This document shows, in pieces, positions 13,443-21,155 of a stretch of 64,000 bases of DNA (positions are counted from its first letter, which is position 1; each line of letters begins with the position of its first letter). This DNA is from Cytobacillus depressus (lineage in GTDB: Bacteria > Bacillota > Bacilli > Bacillales > Cytobacillaceae). The stretch is taken from NCBI RefSeq assembly GCF_008923245.1, contig NZ_WBOS01000002.1:652474-716473 (forward strand). The letters run 5' to 3'. Position numbers and translations under genes: made by a program. The notes below the pieces were generated by a model, which saw only the letters and a program-made list of their open reading frames with translations, was not told where the DNA came from and searched no databases.

Positions 13443-15154
13443 TTAGTTATAGCTATATCAATGAATATATTCGTCAGTGGCGAGAAGGCGAAATCACTTT
13501 AAATAAAGAGCGAATTATGCTCATCGAATGGTTAGAACAAGACATCTTGATGATGCGGGATATTTATTTTGATAGTGGACAGATTGAAAATTTCATTCAG
13601 TTTGCTGACAAATGGTATTTCTCATTAGAACCATTCCAAAAATTTTTAACGTGCTTCATTTTCTTGCGTTATAAGGATTCAGATGACTTAGTTTTTGATG
13701 AATTTTTTATTTACATGGCTCGTGGTGCTGGTAAGAATGGTTTTGTTTCAGCGCTTGTTAATTATTTTATAAGTGAACTCCATGGCATTGATTTTTATAA
13801 TGTATCAATTGTGGCCAATAGTGAAAAACAAGCAAAAACATCATTTACGGAAGTTTATAATGCGATTGATATGAATGATGCTTTGAAAGAATACTTCAAA
13901 CATCAAAAGGCTGTTATCGAATCAGTTGATACAAAATCAATCTTTCAGTTTCATACCTCTAATGCCAGTACGAAAGATGGTTTGCGTGATGGTTGTGTAG
14001 TTTATGATGAAGTGCATGAATATGAAAATAATGACGTAGTTGATGTATTCTCGGGTGGTCTTGGTAAAGTTGAAGACAGCCGGGAATTTTTTATTGGTAC
14101 CGATGGGTTTGTTCGCGATGGCTTTATTGACCGTTTAAAAGAACGCGCATTGAGTATTTTGAAGCGTGAGATATCGGTAAAAGAAGATTCATTATTCCCA
14201 TTTATGTGCTGCATCGATAACGAAGATGAAATGCACGATATGAACATGTGGCAAAAAGCTAATCCAATGTTCCATCCGTCATTATCTACTTATGCAAAAA
14301 CGCTTTACAAAAAGGTCTTGAAACAATATCGCAAACTTCAAAACGATTCTTCAGGTTATGAAAACTTCATCACGAAGAGAATGAATTTACCGAAAGTCGA
14401 TTTAGAAAAATCGGTAACATCATGGGACAAAATTGAAGCGACAGATCAAGAATACGATTTGGAGAAATTAAAACAACGTGAATGTATTGGTTGCATTGAC
14501 TATGCTTCTATTCGCGACTTTGTAGCCAATGGTTTGTTGTTTGTGGAAGGCGATAAATTCATCTTACCAAAAGAATTAACACATTCATTTGTGTGTAAAC
14601 CTTTTGCTGATAAGCATTATGCATATAGCGGCAATAAAGCGGAAGGTAACAATAAAAAAGACCATCGTAAATTCGCACCTATTAAAGAATGGGAAGAGCA
14701 AGGATTTTTAACAGTCCTCCACAAAGATACGATGGATCCACATTTAATTGTTAAATGGTTTGTTGATAAAAGAAACGAAGGTTGGAATATCATTAAGATT
14801 GTCGGCGATAATTTCCGGATGGAGATTTTGAGACCATTATTTGAGGCAGAAGGCTTCGAGGTTGAAATCATACGTAATCCAGATGCGGCAAGTGCGTTGT
14901 TAGCTCCAAAAATTGAATTAGCATTCGATAATCATAATGTTATTTTTGGAGACAATCCAGTAATGCGATGGTATACAAACAATGTATTGGTTGTTATTGA
15001 TGGTAAGGGCAATAAGTTATATCGCAAAAAAGAACCAGTCAAACGCAAAACGGATGGTTTTATGATGTTTTTATATGGTGTATGGGCATCTAGAGATTTA
15101 GATAATTACGATGCTTCAGATGCCTTAGATATACTAGATGCACTTAACTTTTAG
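13439..15154 (+). CDS. terL: Terminase large subunit
   Basis: 571 aa, TTG start overlapping the TerS stop. The packaging ATPase/nuclease: Walker A ARGAGKNG (about 93-100), Walker B GCVVYDEVHEYE (about 184-195), then a C-terminal nuclease domain with IGCIDYASIRD (near 350) and further acidic residues near the end (DASDALDILDAL). It pumps DNA into the prohead and cuts concatemers. Full length for the family. Confidence 0.93.
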   Translation: MISYSYINEYIRQWREGEITLNKERIMLIEWLEQDILMMRDIYFDSGQIENFIQFADKWYFSLEPFQKFLTCFIFLRYKDSDDLVFDEFFIYMARGAGKNGFVSALVNYFISELHGIDFYNVSIVANSEKQAKTSFTEVYNAIDMNDALKEYFKHQKAVIESVDTKSIFQFHTSNASTKDGLRDGCVVYDEVHEYENNDVVDVFSGGLGKVEDSREFFIGTDGFVRDGFIDRLKERALSILKREISVKEDSLFPFMCCIDNEDEMHDMNMWQKANPMFHPSLSTYAKTLYKKVLKQYRKLQNDSSGYENFITKRMNLPKVDLEKSVTSWDKIEATDQEYDLEKLKQRECIGCIDYASIRDFVANGLLFVEGDKFILPKELTHSFVCKPFADKHYAYSGNKAEGNNKKDHRKFAPIKEWEEQGFLTVLHKDTMDPHLIVKWFVDKRNEGWNIIKIVGDNFRMEILRPLFEAEGFEVEIIRNPDAASALLAPKIELAFDNHNVIFGDNPVMRWYTNNVLVVIDGKGNKLYRKKEPVKRKTDGFMMFLYGVWASRDLDNYDASDALDILDALNF

Positions 15155-15174
15155 GGAGGGGGTGAAAATGTGAA

Positions 15175-16317
15175 ATGGGATTTTTAGATAGCGTATTAAG
15201 ACGCAATAAGGAACTTGAATCGATGTTTGATCTTGATTTATTTTCCGAAAACGTTCCACATCGAGCTTATTTAAAAAAGATGGCTTTAGAAACATGTATA
15301 AACTTTATCGGCCGGACGATAAGCCAATCTGATTTTAGATTTATGGAGAATGGAAAGCGACAGCTAAACGATTGGCATTATTTGATGAATGTTAGGCCAA
15401 ACACAGATCAATCCGTAGCAGATTTTTGGCAGAGGTTTATTTATGAATTAATACATGAGAATGAGGTTCTAGTCATCTTATCAGATAACAATGATCTACT
15501 GATTGCTGATGATTTTACCCGAAATGATTATGCAGTTTATCCTGATGTCTTTACTGATGTTACTGTCAAAGACTATACTTTCAAACGCTCATTCAAGATG
15601 GATGAAGTTATTTACCTTACCTACAACAATGAAAAATTATCAAAATTTATGGAAGGTATGTTTGAAGATTTTGGTGATTTGTTTAGTAGGATGATTGAAA
15701 CAAGCAAGAGGGCAAATCAGATCCGCGGTACTGTAAGTATTGATTCCACACAATCCCTTAATGAGGAAAATCAAACCAAGTTACAGAATTTTATCGATAA
15801 ATTGTTCAATGCATTTAAGAATAATCTGGTTGCCATCGTCCCGAAATTAAAAGGCTTTGATTATAACGAGGTCTCTAAGGGTGATGTTAACGGAAAATCC
15901 ATCGAAGAGATTATTAAACTCAAGAAATCCTTAATTGATGATGTTGCAGATATTTTGGGCATTCCTAATGCTCTGATCCATGGGGAATTATCGGAGTATG
16001 AAACTAGTATTAAGGCATATGTGAAGTTCTGCATTGGACCATTAATAAAAAAAATCTCTGATGAGTTGAATGCAAAGTTAATTGAAAAAGAGGATTATCT
16101 TAACGGTACAAAGGTAGAGGTCCGAGGTGTTACTGATATGAATGTTATTGAGAATGCTGAAGCAGTAGATAAACTAGTTTCTTCTGGAGCTTATACTCGA
16201 AATGAGGTTAGGGTGAAATTTGGTGATGAACCTTCCGATAATCCGGAATTAGATAAGTTTGTCATCACTAAAAACTATCAATCTGCTGAATCTGTGGAGG
16301 GAGGTGAAAACGAGTGA
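15175..16317 (+). CDS. Portal protein, HK97 family
   Basis: 380 aa, ATG behind GGAGGGGGTG. Portal hallmarks are ETCINFIGRTISQSDFRF near the N-terminus, YELIHENEVLVIL (about 85-97), and the C-terminal ADILGIPNALIHGELSEYETSIKAYVKFCIGPLI segment. Twelve copies form the ring through which DNA enters the head. Its stop overlaps the start of the protease gene, as usual in this operon. Confidence 0.92.
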   Translation: MGFLDSVLRRNKELESMFDLDLFSENVPHRAYLKKMALETCINFIGRTISQSDFRFMENGKRQLNDWHYLMNVRPNTDQSVADFWQRFIYELIHENEVLVILSDNNDLLIADDFTRNDYAVYPDVFTDVTVKDYTFKRSFKMDEVIYLTYNNEKLSKFMEGMFEDFGDLFSRMIETSKRANQIRGTVSIDSTQSLNEENQTKLQNFIDKLFNAFKNNLVAIVPKLKGFDYNEVSKGDVNGKSIEEIIKLKKSLIDDVADILGIPNALIHGELSEYETSIKAYVKFCIGPLIKKISDELNAKLIEKEDYLNGTKVEVRGVTDMNVIENAEAVDKLVSSGAYTRNEVRVKFGDEPSDNPELDKFVITKNYQSAESVEGGENE

Positions 16318-17108
16318 GAAATATGACTAAAGAAGATTTCTTTAAGTTATTCAAAAATCAGTCGTATACTGAACAATTAAAAGAAATCCCACAAAAGTTT
16401 AATGTCGTCCACAATGAAGAAACGAAAACTAGTGAGATTACAATTTACGGTGTTATCGGTACATCATGGTGGAGTGATAGTTTTTCCGCAAGTGACATGG
16501 ACGAGGCTTTAAATCAAGCTGGTGAAAACGATATTAAAATTCATTTAAATAGCCCAGGCGGCGATGCCTTTATGGGAATTGCTATTTACAATCGTTTGAA
16601 ACGTCATGAAGGAAAAGTAACAATTTTTGTAGATGGATGGGCTTGCTCAGCTGCTTCAGTTATTGCAATGGCAGCAGATGAATTAATCATGGGTCTTGGA
16701 TCGATGATGATGATTCATGAAGCAAGCAACATTGTGTGGGGTACTAAAACTGAAATGAGAAAAGAAGCTGACATTCTAGATGAACTAGAAGAGGGTATTA
16801 TTGATATTTACATGACAAAAGCAAATGTTAGTCGTGAGGAAATTCGAGAGAAGGTTGATGCTGAAACTTGGTTCAGTGCTAAAAAGGCTGTTGAAATCGG
16901 CTTTGCTACTGAAGCAAAGGGTACTGCATTAGACGATGATATTACTGCAAGTAATTCAGTTTTAGGTGATGAACAAAAACGCCAAATTATGAACGAATTA
17001 AAGAATATTTTAAAACCAAATAACCAAGAACAAGAACCTTCTCCAACTGCCACAACAACTGTGGAAAATGGAAAAGGTTCTTTTAATTTATTAAAAAAAT
17101 GGAGGTAA
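16314..17108 (+). CDS. ClpP-like prohead protease
   Basis: 264 aa, GTG start overlapping the portal stop, with GGAGGTGA in front. ClpP-fold serine protease: HLNSPGGDAFMGIAIYNRL, the nucleophile Ser in ACSAASVIAMAA (about 110-121) and the His in MMMIHEASN (about 136-144). It trims capsid and scaffold proteins during prohead maturation. The long Pro/Thr-rich tail after residue 235 may act as scaffold-like extension. Confidence 0.9.
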   Translation: MRNMTKEDFFKLFKNQSYTEQLKEIPQKFNVVHNEETKTSEITIYGVIGTSWWSDSFSASDMDEALNQAGENDIKIHLNSPGGDAFMGIAIYNRLKRHEGKVTIFVDGWACSAASVIAMAADELIMGLGSMMMIHEASNIVWGTKTEMRKEADILDELEEGIIDIYMTKANVSREEIREKVDAETWFSAKKAVEIGFATEAKGTALDDDITASNSVLGDEQKRQIMNELKNILKPNNQEQEPSPTATTTVENGKGSFNLLKKWR

Positions 17109-17114
17109 CGAACT

Positions 17115-18275
17115 ATGGTTATGAAATTAAAAGGCACAATGAAAAATTTTAAAGAAAAGAAACAAGCGTACATGAATGTTATGAAAGCTGAAAATTCAAC
17201 TCCTGAACAGTTGGAAACAGCATTCGATGAAATGTTTACTGCCCTTCAATCAGATTTAACTGAACAGATTACAAATGAAGCTCGCAATGAAGTACATGAT
17301 GCTCAAATTTTAGCTGCTCGTGGCCAAAATGTATTAACGTCAACAGAGCGCACATTCTTTAACGAAGTTATTCATAGCGGTGGCTTTGCAGAAGATACGA
17401 TACTTCCAGTAACTACACAAGAGCGTGTGTTTGAGGATTTAGTATCTCAGCATCCACTTTTAGATGTAATCGGATTAAAGGATTTAGGTGCAATTACTCG
17501 CTTTATTTATTCTGATCCGACTAAAGCATACGCATGGGGCGCATTGTTCGGAGACATTAAAGGTCAAGTGTCTAGCGCCTTCCATGAAGAGCAAATTGGA
17601 CAATTAAAGCTTACTGCATTTGCTGTTATTCCAAAGGATATGCTTGAACTTGGTCCAGAATGGGTTGAGCGTTATGTTCGTACACTTTTAGTAGAATCCT
17701 ATTCTGTTGGCCTTGAATATGGACTTGTAAATGGTCGAGGACCATCGAAAAACGAGCCGATTGGACTTATGAAAAATGTTAATAAAGATACAGGTGCGGT
17801 AACTGATAAAACATCTAGCGGTACATTAACATTCGCGCCATCCCAATTTGGTGAAGTTGTGGCTGGCGAATTACACGATGTAATTAAGGCGCTTTCTGTT
17901 GATGCTGATGGTAAAGCACGCAAAGTGTTAAATAAGGTAGTAATGCTTGTTAATCCAGTTGATGCAATCAGTGTGCAGGCACGTAACACGATTCAAACAG
18001 CCAACGGGCAATGGGTTACTTCTTTGCCATATAATGTCCAGGTTGTGGAATCAGAAGAAGTGCCGGAGAAGAAGGCGCTATTTTTCGTAAAAGACGCTTA
18101 TTTAGCTGCTATTGCTGGTGGGTACAAACTTAACAAATTTGACCAAACTCTCGCGATTGAAGACGCAATGCTTTATACGATTAAACAGTTTGCTAATGGT
18201 AAGCCAAAGGATAATAAGACTGCACTTCTATATGATTTAGATATTAATTTCGCAGCAGGAACTCCGGCAGTTTAA
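17115..18275 (+). CDS. Major capsid protein, HK97 family
   Basis: 386 aa, ATG behind GGAGGTAACG. The N-terminal charged coiled-coil (about 1-80) acts as the delta/scaffold domain, followed by the HK97 fold starting near RTFFNEVIHSGGF. Typical blocks include LTAFAVIPKDMLELGPEWVERYV and GLEYGLVNGRGPSKNEPIGLM. It follows the protease directly, and cleavage between the two regions is expected from the family. Confidence 0.92.
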   Translation: MVMKLKGTMKNFKEKKQAYMNVMKAENSTPEQLETAFDEMFTALQSDLTEQITNEARNEVHDAQILAARGQNVLTSTERTFFNEVIHSGGFAEDTILPVTTQERVFEDLVSQHPLLDVIGLKDLGAITRFIYSDPTKAYAWGALFGDIKGQVSSAFHEEQIGQLKLTAFAVIPKDMLELGPEWVERYVRTLLVESYSVGLEYGLVNGRGPSKNEPIGLMKNVNKDTGAVTDKTSSGTLTFAPSQFGEVVAGELHDVIKALSVDADGKARKVLNKVVMLVNPVDAISVQARNTIQTANGQWVTSLPYNVQVVESEEVPEKKALFFVKDAYLAAIAGGYKLNKFDQTLAIEDAMLYTIKQFANGKPKDNKTALLYDLDINFAAGTPAV

Positions 18276-18288
18276 TAGGAGTGGTTAA

Positions 18289-18459
18289 ATGTATAAAGTA
18301 ATCAATGAATTTATAGATTTACAGAACGGGAATATCCACTATAAAGTAGGGGGTATTTATCCAAAGGGTGATTATAAACCTACAAAAAAACGTATTAGTG
18401 AGCTTTCTAAGGAGCATCCGAAATACAAATGTAGGTTTATCGAAAAAGTTGAGGAGTGA
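18289..18459 (+). CDS. Small capsid-adjacent protein (56 aa)
   Basis: ATG behind TAGGAGTGG. Sequence YKVINEFIDLQNGNIHYKVGGIYPKGDY... is a short beta-rich domain found between capsid and connector genes in many Gram-positive siphoviruses. It may be a head decoration or connector accessory protein; the exact role is unknown. Confidence 0.75.
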   Translation: MYKVINEFIDLQNGNIHYKVGGIYPKGDYKPTKKRISELSKEHPKYKCRFIEKVEE

Positions 18460-18464
18460 TGTTT

Positions 18465-18755
18465 ATGAGCATCACTGATACTATTTTAGAAGAATTCAAA
18501 GAGAGGATGCACTTGGGAGATCATGAAGATGAAAACCTAAGACGCATCCTTTCTGCGTCTAATGCTGACCTTAAAAGAATCTGCGGGGCTTATGACATTA
18601 ATATAGATGAAGTGTTCAAGGAGCTTGTTTTTGAACGTTCCCGGTATGTTTATAACGATGCTCTAGAATTTTTTAATAACAACTTTTTGAGCCAGATTTA
18701 TAGTTTAGCACTTGAGAAGGCTCTCAAAGAAGGTGATTCAAGTGAAACCATTTAA
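18465..18755 (+). CDS. Head-tail connector protein (gp6-like)
   Basis: 96 aa; ATG 18465 sits 8 bases after GAGGAG. Helical protein with the ENLRRILSASNADLKRICG block and FERSRYVYNDALEFFNNNFL typical of gp6-like DNA packaging/connector proteins. It forms the adaptor ring under the portal. It overlaps the next gene by 14 bases. Confidence 0.85.
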   Translation: MSITDTILEEFKERMHLGDHEDENLRRILSASNADLKRICGAYDINIDEVFKELVFERSRYVYNDALEFFNNNFLSQIYSLALEKALKEGDSSETI

Positions 18756-19092
18756 GTATAATCCTAAGAAAAATTCTGGGCGCTTTAGACATCGAATCAG
18801 TATACTCAAAGCACCTGGTCCCGATGATGTGGATGAAGTAGGACAACCATTAGACGATTGGATTCCTATTGCAGAAACATGGGCGGCTATTGAACCATTA
18901 AGGGGTCGAGAGTTGTTTACGGCTCAACAGGTAAACGCAGAGGTTACGGCAAGAATAACTATTCGTTATCGAACTGGAATTGATCGTACTATGAAGGCGA
19001 TTTATAACGATAATGAATTTGAATTCTTGTATGTAATCAACACTAACTATGCAAATGAAGAATTGCAGATTATGTGTAAGGAGCGTCAATAA
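18742..19092 (+). CDS. Head-tail adaptor / head closure protein
   Basis: 116 aa; GTG 18742 follows AGAAGGTGA; the upstream TTG at 18712 lies before that site. The SPP1 gp16/HK97 gp7-like pattern is visible: FRHRISILKA, then TWAAIEPLRGRELFTAQQVNAEVTARITIRYRTGI, a beta-barrel adaptor. It closes the head after packaging and docks the tail. Confidence 0.88.
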   Translation: MKPFKYNPKKNSGRFRHRISILKAPGPDDVDEVGQPLDDWIPIAETWAAIEPLRGRELFTAQQVNAEVTARITIRYRTGIDRTMKAIYNDNEFEFLYVINTNYANEELQIMCKERQ

Positions 19093-19514
19093 TGGCTAGG
19101 CGAATGAGACAAAATAGCAATATGAGGATTCGAGTCGATGGGGTGGAGGATATTATTAGAGCTCTACAACGAGCTGACGAAGCGCTACAAAAAGAGCTGC
19201 ATGATCTTATCTCGGAATGCGCCGAAATCGTCTTTCGTGAAGCTGATGCACGTGTACCTATTTTATCCGGTAAGGCAAGAAACACTTTGCGAATTGAAGT
19301 AGGTAAAAATGACAAAGGTGTTTTCTATGCTAATGTTGTCGTCGGAAACGGTACGGGAAAAACCGATCCATATTACATCACATTCTACGAGCTCGGTACA
19401 TCGCGCCAGGAGCCTAGACCATTCATGAGACCTTCTTTAGATAAAAGCAAATCGAAGATAAGGGCTCACCTTATTGCAGGCTTGAGAGCAGCCATAGCAA
19501 GGCAAGGGAGTTGA
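19092..19514 (+). CDS. HK97 gp10-family tail component
   Basis: 140 aa, start overlapping the previous stop (TAATG). The gp10 signature VDGVEDIIRALQRADEAL...ARVPILSGKARNTLRIE is followed by ITFYELGTSRQEPRPFMRPSLD, the standard C-terminal motif. It joins head completion and tail tube, and is expected at the tail tip near the connector. Confidence 0.9.
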   Translation: MARRMRQNSNMRIRVDGVEDIIRALQRADEALQKELHDLISECAEIVFREADARVPILSGKARNTLRIEVGKNDKGVFYANVVVGNGTGKTDPYYITFYELGTSRQEPRPFMRPSLDKSKSKIRAHLIAGLRAAIARQGS

Positions 19515-19518
19515 TAGC

Positions 19519-19893
19519 TTGCTAGAAACTGATTTAGTTAATTATCTTAAAAACTACCAGCCATTAAAGGATTTAGTTGGTGGTAGAATTTATCCCGGTG
19601 TTATACCTGAAAATGGAACGAAACCAGCTATAGCATACAACGAAATATCGGCACCAGGTCATCATGACATTGATGTAGCGTTCCCGCGTTTTCAGTTTTC
19701 TTGCTTTTCTACTAGATACACAGAGGCGAAGCAAGTTAGAAAAGAAATTGAAAATGCTTTAAAAAGATTTAAAGGTAAAATGGGCAACACTCGTGTAATT
19801 CAAGGTGTTTCTGCAGGTAAATACATGTTATACGAAAAAGATACAATGTTGCACAATGCAATTATTGATATAAAAATTATTTATTGGGAGTGA
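19519..19893 (+). CDS. Tail completion protein (DUF3168/gp17-like)
   Basis: 124 aa, TTG start 8 bases after AAGGGAG. It has the family pattern LETDLVNYLKNYQPLKDLVGGRIYPGVIP, then PAIAYNEIS and the middle RFQFSCFSTRYTEAKQVRKEIENAL. Gp17-like proteins terminate the tail tube at the head side. The order before the tail tube gene is canonical. Confidence 0.85.
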   Translation: MLETDLVNYLKNYQPLKDLVGGRIYPGVIPENGTKPAIAYNEISAPGHHDIDVAFPRFQFSCFSTRYTEAKQVRKEIENALKRFKGKMGNTRVIQGVSAGKYMLYEKDTMLHNAIIDIKIIYWE

Positions 19894-19898
19894 ATGCA

Positions 19899-20474
19899 AT
19901 GAGGAATATGACAACGGTACAACAGAAAAGTACAATCCGTTTTGGCTCAGCAAAATTCGAAGTAGGGGAAACAGAGGAAACACTCATTGACCTTGGTGCT
20001 ATGAGAGGAATATCTTTCGAAGAATCATGGGATGAAATCCAAGTGAAATCTGATAACGCTGGAGTAATCACGGCAGGAATCACGAATCATACAGCCAAGA
20101 TTGCGGGCAACTTGATGGAGATTAATCTTAAAACACTCCATGTACTTCGTGGCGGAATCGATAAATATGAGGAAGTAGCAGCGGATTCTCAAGCGGGTAA
20201 AAAGGCGGCTATTAAACTATTGTCTGGCGGTCTTAGCACTTTCCAACCTAGAATTGTTAAAATCACTAACTATAATGATAAAAATGAAGCATTTAGCATC
20301 AAGATATTCAAAGCGAATGCGGCAAGCGGTTTAAATATCACCTTCCCTGAAGCTGACGGAGAAGATCCAGCAATGACTCCGATTGAAATGACAGGAACTT
20401 TAGATGCAGAGCGTGATCCGGGTGAGCAACTATTCGAAATTTACGACGAGCAAGGAGTAGTACCAACAGTTTAA
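19899..20474 (+). CDS. Major tail tube protein
   Basis: 191 aa; ATG 19899 follows TGGGAGTGA. The beta-rich sequence with EESWDEIQVKSDNAGVITAGITNHTAKIAGNLMEINL and SIKIFKANAASGLNITFPE matches phage tail tube subunits. Hexamers stack around the tape measure. A terminator hairpin starts at its last bases, which would reduce read-through into the lower-abundance tail genes. Confidence 0.85.
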   Translation: MRNMTTVQQKSTIRFGSAKFEVGETEETLIDLGAMRGISFEESWDEIQVKSDNAGVITAGITNHTAKIAGNLMEINLKTLHVLRGGIDKYEEVAADSQAGKKAAIKLLSGGLSTFQPRIVKITNYNDKNEAFSIKIFKANAASGLNITFPEADGEDPAMTPIEMTGTLDAERDPGEQLFEIYDEQGVVPTV

Positions 20475-20500
20475 GCACTCATTTTATGGGTGCTTTTTTA
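20474..20500 (+). terminator. Terminator after tail tube gene
   Basis: AGCACTC (20474-20480) pairs with GGGTGCT (20488-20494), then TTTTTT. It is probably partial, as the tail genes downstream have no other promoter that I can see. Confidence 0.65.
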
Positions 20501-20526
20501 TATTGAATTGAAAGGATGGAATAAAA

Positions 20527-20865
20527 ATGGCTCAAGAAATTCTTGATTTAGATAAATTAATCCCCGAACAGCGCATCATTCGACTAGCAGGAAAAGAAAT
20601 CGACGTTTCAAAAATTCCCTCTCGAGTAACATTAGAAATTGCTAAGAAATCGGATGTTTTAAAAAGTGGTTCAGAAGAAAGCTTTCCTGTTCTATTAGAT
20701 TTAGTGGTCAAAATATGCAAGCCGTCACAACCAGATATTACGTCTGATTGGATTATTGACAATACTAGCCTTGATCAACTTCTGGCATTAGTTGAATTTA
20801 TTCTTAAACCAATTAAAGATCGAACTGATGGTGAGGGAAAAAACGAGGCAAGCCCCAACCAATAG
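20527..20865 (+). CDS. Tail assembly chaperone, upstream frame (gpG-like)
   Basis: 112 aa, ATG behind AAAGGATGG. A small acidic helical protein (EILDLDKLIPEQRIIRLAGKEIDVSKIPSRVTLEIAKK) in the exact place of gpG between tail tube and tape measure. A slippery A AAA AAC at 20838-20844 near its end can shift ribosomes to the -1 frame, giving a fusion with the next frame. These chaperones bind the tape measure during tail assembly and are not in the virion. Confidence 0.85.
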   Translation: MAQEILDLDKLIPEQRIIRLAGKEIDVSKIPSRVTLEIAKKSDVLKSGSEESFPVLLDLVVKICKPSQPDITSDWIIDNTSLDQLLALVEFILKPIKDRTDGEGKNEASPNQ

Positions 20866-20874
20866 AAATGGGGC
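20838..20874 (+). promoter_or_regulatory. Programmed -1 ribosomal frameshift signal
   Basis: A AAA AAC (20838-20844) is in the correct phase for the upstream frame. A 7-base spacer is followed by a stem GCCCC (20852-20856) with GGGGC (20870-20874). The -1 frame stays open from the slip site into the downstream ORF. All three elements match a tail chaperone frameshift site. Confidence 0.8.
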
Positions 20875-21155
20875 GTATATTAGCGAGAGTAGGCAGTATG
20901 TTTGCTTGGGCAACCCCGGATTACATGCTTGATTATATGTCCTTAGATCAAATTTTCATGTATTACGATTTCGGCCTGGAACATGAAGAAAATAAATCAA
21001 TCATCTTGGTCAATCGCATTGCGGTTGGCCTTTTTGGTGTTGAAGAAGAGCCGAAAAAGCAGAAAAAGGACTACAATGATACACCGGACCGGGAAGCTTT
21101 TTACAAATATTATGGTGATCGTATTAAACGTCCAGAGAAGCGAGGTCAACCATGA
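20868..21155 (+). CDS. Tail assembly chaperone, downstream frame (gpT-like)
   Basis: 95 aa if counted from ATG 20868, but no ribosome site precedes it. It is most likely translated only as the C-terminal part of a -1 frameshift product of about 209 aa starting at 20527. The sequence WATPDYMLDYMSLDQIFMYYDFGLE matches the T-domain of such fusions, and the acidic-basic tail (KKQKKDYNDTPDREAFYKYYGDR) is typical. It overlaps the tape measure start (ATGA). Confidence 0.85.
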   Translation: MGRILARVGSMFAWATPDYMLDYMSLDQIFMYYDFGLEHEENKSIILVNRIAVGLFGVEEEPKKQKKDYNDTPDREAFYKYYGDRIKRPEKRGQP

